Shown here piece by piece: positions 36,415-44,644 of a stretch of DNA of 64,000 bases. A program made the position numbers and the translations under genes. A model generated the notes under the pieces. It did no database searches and was not told the origin of the DNA. It worked only from the letters and a program-made list of their open reading frames with translations. The stretch lies in NCBI RefSeq assembly GCF_029633915.1, contig NZ_CP091092.1, positions 1,116,001-1,180,000 on the forward strand, in the 5' to 3' direction. Numbering within the stretch: position 1 is the stretch's first letter; each line of letters begins with the position of its first letter. The stretch is from Methanomicrobium antiquum (lineage in GTDB: Archaea; Halobacteriota; Methanomicrobia; Methanomicrobiales; Methanomicrobiaceae).

Positions 36415-36861
36415 ATGAGTGAAAAAATAAAAATTGGTATAATTATCTGCGATCGCTACAGCACATGTGCAGGAGGTAAATGTCTGAGATCTTTTCATAA
36501 CAGGGAAGGCGCATTTAGTATATATGAAGGAAAAGAAGCAGAGATTGTAGGTTATACTTCATGCGGCGGTTGTCCTGGCGGAAATATTGAATATGCACCG
36601 GAAGAGATGAAAAAGAACGGTGCTGAAGTGATTCATCTTGCGACAGGAATGGTTGTTGGATATCCGCCATGTCCGAGAATTAAATATTTTAAAGATTTTA
36701 TAGGTGAGAAATACGGTTTGGAAGTTGTTATCGGTACACATCCAATTCCTGAAAAATATTACAAAACGCATAGAAATTTAAAAACATGGGATTCAAAACT
36801 TTATGAAAAATTGATTGCTCCAACATTGGCTGATGAAAAAACAAGATTATCATATGATTAA
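36415..36861 (+). CDS. CGGC-domain protein
   Basis: The protein of about 148 residues belongs to the CGGC family: IGIIICDRYSTCAGGKCLRS near the N-terminus and GYTSCGGCPGGNIEYAPEEM. These cysteines suggest Fe-S or metal binding. The start is ATG 36415 after GGGTGT; the longer ORF start at 36367 lies inside cofH. It is only 13 bp behind cofH, so it is probably coexpressed. Function unknown. Confidence 0.8.
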   Translation: MSEKIKIGIIICDRYSTCAGGKCLRSFHNREGAFSIYEGKEAEIVGYTSCGGCPGGNIEYAPEEMKKNGAEVIHLATGMVVGYPPCPRIKYFKDFIGEKYGLEVVIGTHPIPEKYYKTHRNLKTWDSKLYEKLIAPTLADEKTRLSYD

Positions 36862-36988
36862 AGAAATAATGATATTCATAAAGTAGATGCATAGTAAAGA
36901 TTAATAAATTATTCAAAAAAAAAAGATTTGGCTTTAAGGGCAAATTATCCAAATTTCAATAAATTTCAGATTCCCAATTTTTAAATTC

Positions 36989-38245
36989 TTATTTTTTCAA
37001 ACTGTCATTTTTCTGTGGTTTCATGAATAAACCGGCTATCGCAATTCCTATTAGTGAAAGAACTGTTACTAATAAAAACACATCAGCATATCCGCCTGTT
37101 GTCGTTTTGATAAACCCTGCAATCTGCGGGCCTGCCAGAGCACCGGCACCATATGCAAGAAAAACCACACCATAACAGCGGGGATAATCACATGTACCAA
37201 AAAATCTGCCAGTTGCGGCTGGTGCTATAGCCAGCCATCCGCCAAGACATCCCCAAAGTAATGCAAAGGAGACTATATATACCGGAACTGATGGCAAAAA
37301 CCATATTGCAAATGATGCCACAGCAATCAACACAAAGGATATTATTGCTGTATTTGACGGATTTAAACGATCAGATAAAGAACCAAAAAAAGGTCTTCCA
37401 AACCCGTTGAATATTGCAAAGAATCCAACAAGCAATGTACCAAGCGCCGGGGCTACTCCTGCCATCTCTGTTCCAACCGGTTTTGCAATTGATATTGCCA
37501 TAAGTCCTGCTGTACAGCCGATAAAATAGCATATAAAAAGGCCATAAAAAGTCTTTGTCTTAAGCATATTATCTCTGGTGCATTCACAGTATTCACCATC
37601 CTTATCTAAAGGAGGCACATAACCGGGAGGCATCCATCCTGATGGAGGAAATCTGAGTGGCAGTGCGAAAAGAACAATCAGAAATATAAATGCGATTCCA
37701 AATATTCTGAAAGTATTCATAACGCCGAAATCCTTTATTAAAAAATCTGCCGCATTTGCAGTAAGAAATGCTGAAAATCCAAATCCAAGCACTGCAAGTC
37801 CGACTGCAAGTCCGCGTCTGTCCGGAAACCATCTTGCGGCAACTGCTACCGGAACTCCATAGGCTATTCCAACTCCTATTCCTCCGATTATGCCATAAAC
37901 TATGTAGAGCATTCCAACAGAGTCTGTCATTGATGCAAGAATCCAGCCCGTGCCTGTAAGTATTCCACCAACTATTGCTGTATTTCTCGGACCCCATTCT
38001 TCAATGTATTTTCCGGCAAGAGGCATTGCTATTGCAAAACACGCCAAAAATACTGAAAAAGGCATCAGAATTTCATTTGCTGAAACATCATGACCAAGAG
38101 TGTTTGTGAAATAATCCATCAGCGGATTTACAAAGACACTCCATGAATAAATACTGCCCAGACAGAGATTTATCAAAAGACCAAGAACTACAAGAACCCA
38201 TCTGCCTTTCTCAGCCGGAAGTTTAAATAATGTTATATTTTCCAC
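36989..38245 (-). CDS. OFA-family MFS transporter
   Basis: The 418-residue, 12-helix major facilitator belongs to the oxalate/formate antiporter-like group: INLCLGSIYSWSVFVNPLMD, GIGVGIAYGVPVAVAARWFP and DRRGLAVGLAVLGFGFSAF. Substrates are small carboxylates. Its position 60 bp after the acetyl-CoA synthetase gene, in the same direction, points to acetate or formate uptake. This is an inference from context. Confidence 0.88.
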   Translation of the reverse strand: MENITLFKLPAEKGRWVLVVLGLLINLCLGSIYSWSVFVNPLMDYFTNTLGHDVSANEILMPFSVFLACFAIAMPLAGKYIEEWGPRNTAIVGGILTGTGWILASMTDSVGMLYIVYGIIGGIGVGIAYGVPVAVAARWFPDRRGLAVGLAVLGFGFSAFLTANAADFLIKDFGVMNTFRIFGIAFIFLIVLFALPLRFPPSGWMPPGYVPPLDKDGEYCECTRDNMLKTKTFYGLFICYFIGCTAGLMAISIAKPVGTEMAGVAPALGTLLVGFFAIFNGFGRPFFGSLSDRLNPSNTAIISFVLIAVASFAIWFLPSVPVYIVSFALLWGCLGGWLAIAPAATGRFFGTCDYPRCYGVVFLAYGAGALAGPQIAGFIKTTTGGYADVFLLVTVLSLIGIAIAGLFMKPQKNDSLKK

Positions 38246-38305
38246 AAACTTTCACCTGACTTTTTGATTACCAATTAATAATTTACAAAAACAAAAAAAA
38301 TTGAG

Positions 38306-40198
38306 TTATTCATCCAGAGTTGAGATATCACCTGGATCAAGGCCCATTTCTTTTGCTTTTAAGACACGTCTCATTATTTTACCACTTCTTGTTTTTGGAA
38401 GTGTATCTACAAACTCAATCTCGGAAGGCATTGCAATTGGTCCAAGGCTCATTCTGACGTTGTAGATTAGATCGTTTTTGAGCTGTTCGCCAGGCTCATA
38501 TCCGACACGAAGTGTTACAAATGCCTTGATTGACTGACCCTTTAATACATCAGGCTTTCCTATAACAGCGGCCTCTGCAACAGGTTCCTGTGCAACAAGG
38601 GCGCTTTCAACTTCAGCTGTTCCAATGTTATGCCCGGCAACGATTATCACATCATCTGCCCTTCCAATTATCATGATGTAGCCTTCTTCATCTTTTACAG
38701 CTAAATCCCCTGCTGTGTAGTATCCGCCTGCACCGCTCCAGTACTGCCTGTAACGCTCGTCATTATTATGAATAGTTCTCATCATTGAAGGCCAGGGTGT
38801 TTTAATAACCAAAATACCTCCTATTCCCGGCTCTACAGGATTTCCATCCTTGTCAACAACATCAGCAATAATTCCGGGGATTGGCTTTCCTGCAAATCCG
38901 GGCTTCATCTTTTCTCCTACAAGCGTTGCAATCATGTGCATACCTGTTTCAGTCTGCCACCAGGTATCGATTATAGGACATTTTGATTTGCCGATATTTC
39001 GATAATACCACTCAAAAGCCTCAGGATTTAGAGGCTCTCCTACAGATCCAAGAACTCTTAATGAGTCCAGATTGTATTTTTTAGCCCATTCCTCCCCGTA
39101 TTTCATAAACATCCTGATAGATGTCGGAGCTGTGTAAAAGATTGTAACACCAATATCTTCTATAATCTTCCACCAGATTCCGGGATCAGGGTAATCAGGA
39201 ACAGTTTCTGAGATAAGGACTGTAGCTCCGGTTGCAAGCGGACCATAGACAATATAACTATGGCCTGTTATCCATCCAGGATCAGCTGTGCACCAGTGAA
39301 CATCCGTATCCCTCATGTCAAAGACATATTTTGTAGTATAATATGTTCCAACCATGTAACCGCCGCATGTATGAACTACGCCCTTTGGGGTACCTGTAGT
39401 TCCGGATGTATACAGGATAAAGAGGGGATCTTCAGAGTCCATTTCTTCAGGCTCACAATAATTTTCTGCCTGTTCCATTATTTCATAGAAATCAACCTCT
39501 TTTTCCTGTATAAGCTCGACATTCAGGTTAGAACGGCGAAGGACAATCACTTTTTCAACACTTGGTGCGTTTGTTATTGCTTCATCCACAATTGATTTTA
39601 GCATTATAGCCTTGCCACGCCTGTAGCTAACATCTGCAGTTATTACAATTTTGGCTTTAGAATCACGGATTCGACTGTTTAAAGCATCTGCTCCAAAACC
39701 GCCGTAAACAATTGTGTGGACTGCACCGATTCTTGCGCATCCAAGAATTGCCACAACATGCTCTGGAACAAAAGGCATGTAAAGACAGACTTTATCACCT
39801 TTTTTAACGCCGAGATTTTTAAGAGCATTTGCAAAACGCATCACCTGTGTGTGAAGCTGACGGTATGTCATTACGCGTTCTTCAAGATCGTTTTCTGCCC
39901 TCCAGATTAAAGCGACCTTGTTTCTTCGATCGCCTAAAACATGCCTGTCAAGACAGTTACAGGTGATATTTAGTTTTGCGCCGGTGAACCATTTTGCATA
40001 AGGATGATTCCATTCAAGAACCTTGTCCCAGGGTTTTATCCAGTCCAGTTCATGTGCAATTTCACTCCAGAATCTCTCAGGATCATCTAAAAACCTGCGG
40101 TAAGCCGGTTCATATCTTCCCATCCATGTGTTGTCAATGTATGAGTATTCAGGAAGGTGAGATTTGTTATCCAGTTTCACATCGAAGTTTTCACTCAT
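38306..40198 (-). CDS. acsA: Acetyl-CoA synthetase (AMP-forming)
   Basis: The 630-residue Acs contains the AMP-binding loop YTSGTTGTPKGVVHTCGG (residues about 263-280), WWQTETGMHMIA, GRADDVIIVAGHNIGTAEVE and the C-terminal PKTRSGKIMRR with the acetylatable lysine. It activates acetate to acetyl-CoA for biosynthesis, as expected in hydrogenotrophic methanogens that assimilate acetate. A strong GAAGGAGGT site precedes ATG 40198. It is cotranscribed with the MFS gene and divergent from the HTH-PAS regulator. Confidence 0.95.
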   Translation of the reverse strand: MSENFDVKLDNKSHLPEYSYIDNTWMGRYEPAYRRFLDDPERFWSEIAHELDWIKPWDKVLEWNHPYAKWFTGAKLNITCNCLDRHVLGDRRNKVALIWRAENDLEERVMTYRQLHTQVMRFANALKNLGVKKGDKVCLYMPFVPEHVVAILGCARIGAVHTIVYGGFGADALNSRIRDSKAKIVITADVSYRRGKAIMLKSIVDEAITNAPSVEKVIVLRRSNLNVELIQEKEVDFYEIMEQAENYCEPEEMDSEDPLFILYTSGTTGTPKGVVHTCGGYMVGTYYTTKYVFDMRDTDVHWCTADPGWITGHSYIVYGPLATGATVLISETVPDYPDPGIWWKIIEDIGVTIFYTAPTSIRMFMKYGEEWAKKYNLDSLRVLGSVGEPLNPEAFEWYYRNIGKSKCPIIDTWWQTETGMHMIATLVGEKMKPGFAGKPIPGIIADVVDKDGNPVEPGIGGILVIKTPWPSMMRTIHNNDERYRQYWSGAGGYYTAGDLAVKDEEGYIMIIGRADDVIIVAGHNIGTAEVESALVAQEPVAEAAVIGKPDVLKGQSIKAFVTLRVGYEPGEQLKNDLIYNVRMSLGPIAMPSEIEFVDTLPKTRSGKIMRRVLKAKEMGLDPGDISTLDE

Positions 40199-40273
40199 TT
40201 TTTACCTCCTTCATGATTAATCATGTAGAATGTTTTTCCTGCACATTCTTTTTTGACAAAATTTGCAAAAAAG

Positions 40274-40284
40274 ATATGCAGTGC
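40274..40284. promoter_or_regulatory. ATATGCAGTGC repeat, acs side
   Basis: The 11-bp word ATATGCAGTGC lies 76-86 bp before the acs start. An identical copy lies at 40338-40348 over the presumed transcription start of the HTH-PAS gene. The pair may be operators for that regulator. Confidence 0.45.
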
Positions 40285-40337
40285 GTTTCAACTTAATTTT
40301 ACATTGAACAGGTATAAATGTAACTTATGCACCACAT

Positions 40338-40348
40338 ATATGCAGTGC
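40338..40348. promoter_or_regulatory. ATATGCAGTGC repeat, regulator side
   Basis: It is an identical copy of the 40274 word, about 25 bp downstream of a TATAAATG element at 40313. It is embedded in an inverted repeat, TATGCAC (40326-40332) with GTGCATA (40345-40351). Confidence 0.45.
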
Positions 40349-40350
40349 AT

Positions 40351-41769
40351 ATGAATATGGACACATATAGTGATAATAATAAAATGCAACAGGAATTTCA
40401 GGATATAATTCATATTAAAGAACTTTTGAAAAAATTCCCTCTAGGACTTAACATAACAGAAATATCTAATGCACTGCATATGCATAGAAATACATGCGCC
40501 AAATATCTGGATATGATGAGAATTAAGGGAGATATTGACAAAAAACAAAGCGGAACTGCAAAAAATTATTTTTTAGTGCAGAGGATGCCGTTATCCTCAC
40601 TTCTTAGATTTGAAGAGGGCCCTGCCATAATTATAAATTCAAAACAGGAAATTTTAATGGTAACAAAACCTGCTCTTGATTTGTTCAAATGCCCGCTTGA
40701 TGTTATGTACGGTGAGAAAATACAAAACCTGCCCTATCACATTTTTAAAGATAATGAATTTATTGAAAGTGCAGTAGAAGCAGTAAACGGCAAAAATTCC
40801 AATTTAAAAAGAGAAACTTTTATTTTAGGAAAAAAATACTATTTTTCAATCAGGTTTATTCCAATAATTACAGATTCAGGAAAAACAGGCTGTGCAATTC
40901 TGATTCAGGACAATACAGATTTTTTTGAGGCGAAAGATAAGCTATTCATTTGCAAAAAACAGTATGAGGCAATAACATCAGATCAGACAGAATTTATTGT
41001 ACATACAGATGTTGATCTTCTAATTACTTTTGTAAACGAAGCTTTCTGCCGGTATCTTGGAAGAAGTTTTGAAGGACTCTGCGGCCTAAGATTTATACCG
41101 ATGTTTCAGGCGGATGAGCGTGAAAAGATAAAAAATGTATTATCCTCACTTTCACCACAAAACCCTTCCGGGTCAATTGACATTAAAACAATACAAAAAG
41201 ACGGAAGTTTTGGTTTTGAACACTGGATTTTCAGAGGAATTTTCAATGATAATAAAGAAATTTCCGGTTATCATGCAATCGGTAGAAACACAACAGATCT
41301 TAAAAAAAGCGAAGTTCAGTTAAGACAGTATTATGACAATCTTGAAAGGTTAATTCAGGAGAGGACAAAAGAGCTTCAGGAGGTAAACAAAAGACTCCTG
41401 GGAGTGATCTCCGAAAAAGAGGAGATTGAAAAAGAGCTCTTATTCACACAATTTGCGTTTGACAATGCTTCAGATTCAATCATTTTATTTGATGATTCAG
41501 GAGCTGTTTACAAAGCAAACAAAACTGCAGGAGAACTTCTGGGGTATTCTAAAGAAGATTTCGGAGAAAAATCTGTTTATGACATAAACCCTTCAATATT
41601 ACCTGAAGAATGGAGAAATATGTGGGCTGAAGCACATCCGGGCAAAAAAGAGAGAATCATATCAATTCACGCCAAAAAGGATGGAAAAATATTCGATGTG
41701 GATGTGTCAAGAACATTTGTAAGATTTCATGGAAATATGTATTTCTGTTCAATTGCAAGAGAAATCTGA
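40351..41769 (+). CDS. HTH-PAS-PAS-PAS sensor-regulator without kinase domain
   Basis: The protein of about 472 residues has an N-terminal helix-turn-helix (KKFPLGLNITEISNALHMHR, NTCAKYLDMMRIKGDI). Three PAS-like domains follow at about residues 75-185, 195-310 and 360-470, with a coiled coil between the second and third (ERLIQERTKELQEVNKRLLG). No histidine kinase or receiver follows, so it should act as a one-component transcription factor sensing a ligand or redox state. Because a TATA element at 40313 predicts a start of transcription near 40340, ATG 40351 or 40357 is more likely than the upstream ATG at 40327. It is divergent from acsA, its probable target. Confidence 0.82.
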   Translation: MNMDTYSDNNKMQQEFQDIIHIKELLKKFPLGLNITEISNALHMHRNTCAKYLDMMRIKGDIDKKQSGTAKNYFLVQRMPLSSLLRFEEGPAIIINSKQEILMVTKPALDLFKCPLDVMYGEKIQNLPYHIFKDNEFIESAVEAVNGKNSNLKRETFILGKKYYFSIRFIPIITDSGKTGCAILIQDNTDFFEAKDKLFICKKQYEAITSDQTEFIVHTDVDLLITFVNEAFCRYLGRSFEGLCGLRFIPMFQADEREKIKNVLSSLSPQNPSGSIDIKTIQKDGSFGFEHWIFRGIFNDNKEISGYHAIGRNTTDLKKSEVQLRQYYDNLERLIQERTKELQEVNKRLLGVISEKEEIEKELLFTQFAFDNASDSIILFDDSGAVYKANKTAGELLGYSKEDFGEKSVYDINPSILPEEWRNMWAEAHPGKKERIISIHAKKDGKIFDVDVSRTFVRFHGNMYFCSIAREI

Positions 41770-41868
41770 TGAATTTTCGGCAAATACCAGATAATTATCA
41801 GGATTTTTGAATTATATGATTCATTCCATATTTTATCTGATTCAAAGGAGTGCCTGAAACATTTACTT

Positions 41869-41940
41869 AAAAAACGTTTATGAAATTATATTTCATGCTA
41901 ACTGTTTCATGTAAGTTACGAAGTATCTTTCATATAAATT
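41869..41940 (+). repeat. Dispersed hairpin repeat, copy D
   Basis: The first two hairpins of copy C are retained: ATGAAAT-tat-ATTTCAT and AAGTTAC-gaa-GTATCTT (one mismatch). It lies between the converging HTH-PAS and alkylation-repair genes. Confidence 0.7.
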
Positions 41941-41943
41941 TTT

Positions 41944-42657
41944 TCACCAGTCCTTTTTCATCGCCTCTGCCTTTAACTTCTTTGGCATAAGCTCGATTGC
42001 GTATCGAAGCGATGTTCTGGGCATATTTTTTTTATTCTTTATTACATATTCAAAAATTTCTTTTGTGTGAATGCGGCTCTGCTCTTTTAAAAGCCACCCG
42101 TAGCCTTTCTGTACCATGTCATCAGAATCCGAAAACAAAAGATCGGCAATTTCTATTGACTCTTTTAAAAATTCACCCTTCTTTGCAGGAATAATTAAAG
42201 ACACCGCCGCCGCACGCCTCATCCACCTGTTCTCTGACTTTGTCCAGATTTTTAATTCTTCAATATATTCAGGATATTTCTTTATGAAATCGCCGATCGC
42301 ATGATTGCAAAATCCGTCACATGAGGCCCAGTTTGTGATGTATGAATCAATCCAGAGCTTAAAGACGAAGATGTCATCTTTTTCAAAACGCTCTGACATC
42401 GACTGTGTCCAGTTTGAAACGATAAATGACTCCTCCATGTATCCGGATTCATAGAGCTCTTCGCAGAGCTCAAAAATTTCAGACTTAGGCCTGTCAGAAA
42501 TCTCCTTCCAGTATTTCTTTGCAATTTTTGTGACATCGGCAGTCTTCATCCCGTAGCACTTCGGCTCCTCCTTAAAAAATCTCTTAGAGCTTTCACGAAT
42601 CGCAGGGTCTGCCTTTTCTAAAAGCTCCTGCCTTATCTTTTCTATCACTACATCCAT
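41944..42657 (-). CDS. DNA alkylation repair (AlkD-like) protein
   Basis: The protein of about 237 residues has the AlkD HEAT-like architecture: KCYGMKTADVTKIAKKYWKE, SESGYMEES-type turn and SYITNWASCDGFCNHAIGDF, then RWMRRAAAVSLIIPAKKGEF. AlkD enzymes remove N3/N7-alkylated purines without base flipping. ATG 42657 is chosen because the family starts near here; the upstream 99 codons of the open frame do not resemble it. Confidence 0.85.
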   Translation of the reverse strand: MDVVIEKIRQELLEKADPAIRESSKRFFKEEPKCYGMKTADVTKIAKKYWKEISDRPKSEIFELCEELYESGYMEESFIVSNWTQSMSERFEKDDIFVFKLWIDSYITNWASCDGFCNHAIGDFIKKYPEYIEELKIWTKSENRWMRRAAAVSLIIPAKKGEFLKESIEIADLLFSDSDDMVQKGYGWLLKEQSRIHTKEIFEYVIKNKKNMPRTSLRYAIELMPKKLKAEAMKKDW

Positions 42658-42804
42658 TGGAATAAATTTTAAAAAGTATATAATATAATGATTTGGCGTG
42701 CAGTGTGTATGTATCCGGTCTGCATGCAATGTGTAAGGGAATGTCTTAAAAGAAAAATTGTTATCTCTTAATATGAATAAAGGATGTTGCAGGAGAATCT
42801 TATA

Positions 42805-43623
42805 ATGCCGGTAATAACAGTTGATGAAAAACTCTGCACGGGTTGCGGCACCTGTAGCCGGATTTGCCCGGGAAGAATTATAATACAGCCTGAGGATAAA
42901 GAAATCCCGTATGTTCCAAAAGAGCTTGAGAACATGTGCATTAACTGCGGGCACTGTGAGGCTTTCTGCCCGGAAAATGCCCTTCTTGCAGGAAGTCCGC
43001 AGGGAGTGTCAAACCCTGTTTTAAAGGGAACAGGAGAAATTTCAACAGAAGATATTGAATTATATCTTAAAAAACGCCGCTCAATAAGAAGCTACAAAAA
43101 AAATCCGGTTTCTCGTGAAATAATCCTTAATATTTTAGATATTGCCCGCTACGCACCATCAGGATGCAATGCACAATCTGTCGGGTGGACTGTTGTGTAT
43201 AAAAGAGAAAAGGTCAGAAGAATTTCAGAGCTTACCATTGAGTGGATGAAGACTCTTGTAAATACTCCTCATCCTATGAGCTGTTTTGCGCCCGGACTTA
43301 TTGATGCATGGGAGAGCGGATACGATGTCATATGCCGCGGAGCGCCCCATCTTGTCGTTGCCCATGTTCCTGAAAATAATCCTCTTGCACAGGTTGATTC
43401 AATCATTTCACTATCTCATTTTGAGATTGCCGGACAGGCTTTTGGTGTCGGTTCCTGCTGGGCCGGGTTTGTTGCAGGCGCTGCAATGTTTTATGAGCCG
43501 ATTTCAAAGGAGCTTGAAATCCCTAAAGGAAGGAAATTTGCAAATGCACTTATGTTTGGCTATCCGAATTACACACCACACGCAATTCCAAAGAGAAAAC
43601 CACTTGATGTTTCATGGATTTGA
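42805..43623 (+). CDS. Ferredoxin-nitroreductase fusion
   Basis: The protein of about 272 residues has an N-terminal 2[4Fe-4S] module (CTGCGTCSRICP and CINCGHCEAFCP), then a nitroreductase FMN domain with RRSIRSYKKNPVSREIILNI, ARYAPSGCNAQSVGW and a C-terminal GKxxxNxL-like GRKFANALMFGYP. It would reduce an unknown substrate using ferredoxin-level electrons. ATG 42805 gives MPVITVDEK, with GCAGGAG upstream. Confidence 0.9.
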   Translation: MPVITVDEKLCTGCGTCSRICPGRIIIQPEDKEIPYVPKELENMCINCGHCEAFCPENALLAGSPQGVSNPVLKGTGEISTEDIELYLKKRRSIRSYKKNPVSREIILNILDIARYAPSGCNAQSVGWTVVYKREKVRRISELTIEWMKTLVNTPHPMSCFAPGLIDAWESGYDVICRGAPHLVVAHVPENNPLAQVDSIISLSHFEIAGQAFGVGSCWAGFVAGAAMFYEPISKELEIPKGRKFANALMFGYPNYTPHAIPKRKPLDVSWI

Positions 43624-43815
43624 ATAATTACTGTATACATAGTATCAGAACTTATGTCTGGAAATATACTCAAAGTAAGAAATGTATTCAGTTTCAGTGT
43701 ATAAAGTAAGGAAATATATTAGTAAATCTACCTGGAAATAAACTCCGGAAAAATTAAAAAAATATCTCCCGGAATAAATATCCCCCCATAATAACAAAAT
43801 CGGGAATGACAAAAG

Positions 43816-44562
43816 ATGAATAAAAAATACAGCTGTAAAGAGATAAGTGGTGAAAAATCCTTTCCCTGCGAAGTTAATCTTCCTGAAGAATCATCGGTTT
43901 TTGTGTATGTAAACGGAAGGCAGGCGGCAACGGCGGTTGTAAGTCCAGAATTGCTTTCAGAATACGCCGCCGGCTATCTTTTAACTGAAGGGATAATAAA
44001 AAATGCAGAAGAGATTGAATCGGTTTTTGAAGAAGGCAACAGAGTCAGCATCATAACATTAAACCCAAGAAAAATGCTTTTCACCAAAAGGACAGTTCTC
44101 TCAGGCTGTGGCGGAGGAACAATAATTGTTGATTATTCATCTATTCCTTCAGCACCAAAAGGAACTTCTTTTTCCTCAAAAAGAATTATGGAAGCGTCAG
44201 AAATAATAAAATTATATGAGAAGACAGACCTGACCGGTGAAATATACTTTGCAGGACTTTTTACAAAAGATAAAACACTTGCAGTAGCAGGCGACATCGG
44301 GCGAGAAAACGCACTTGACAAAGCGATTGGAAAGGCATTTCTTGAAAAGTGTCTTTTCCCTGAGTGTTTTGCTTCATTTAGCGGCCGTATCTCGGCTGAA
44401 ACAGTCAGAAAATGTCTCTTTGCGCAGATCCCGGTTATCGCAACAACAGGCTCAGTCACATCTCTTGCCTGTGATGTTGCACGTGAGCGGAATATGACAC
44501 TAATCTCATTAGAAGAAAACCGGATGTGCATCTTTTCAGGAGACGAAAATATTTGCGAATAG
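43816..44562 (+). CDS. fdhD: FdhD-family sulfurtransferase
   Basis: The 248-residue protein resembles FdhD, which transfers sulfur to the Mo/W-bisPGD cofactor of formate dehydrogenase. Matching parts are the leading YVNGRQAATAVVSPELLSEY, the SGCGGGTII loop (Cys97), LTGEIYFAGLFTKDKTLAVA and DIGRENALDKAIGKAFLE, and ATTGSVTSLACDVARERNMT. E. coli FdhD has two loop cysteines (CxxC); here only the first remains. The next gene includes a cysteine desulfurase, the usual sulfur donor for FdhD. Confidence 0.85.
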   Translation: MNKKYSCKEISGEKSFPCEVNLPEESSVFVYVNGRQAATAVVSPELLSEYAAGYLLTEGIIKNAEEIESVFEEGNRVSIITLNPRKMLFTKRTVLSGCGGGTIIVDYSSIPSAPKGTSFSSKRIMEASEIIKLYEKTDLTGEIYFAGLFTKDKTLAVAGDIGRENALDKAIGKAFLEKCLFPECFASFSGRISAETVRKCLFAQIPVIATTGSVTSLACDVARERNMTLISLEENRMCIFSGDENICE

Positions 44563-44644
44563 ATTTTTTAAATTTTAAAATCTAATCTGCAAAAAAGTCG
44601 CAATAATCATTACTCTTATACCCCTAAAGCCCCCTTTTATTAAT

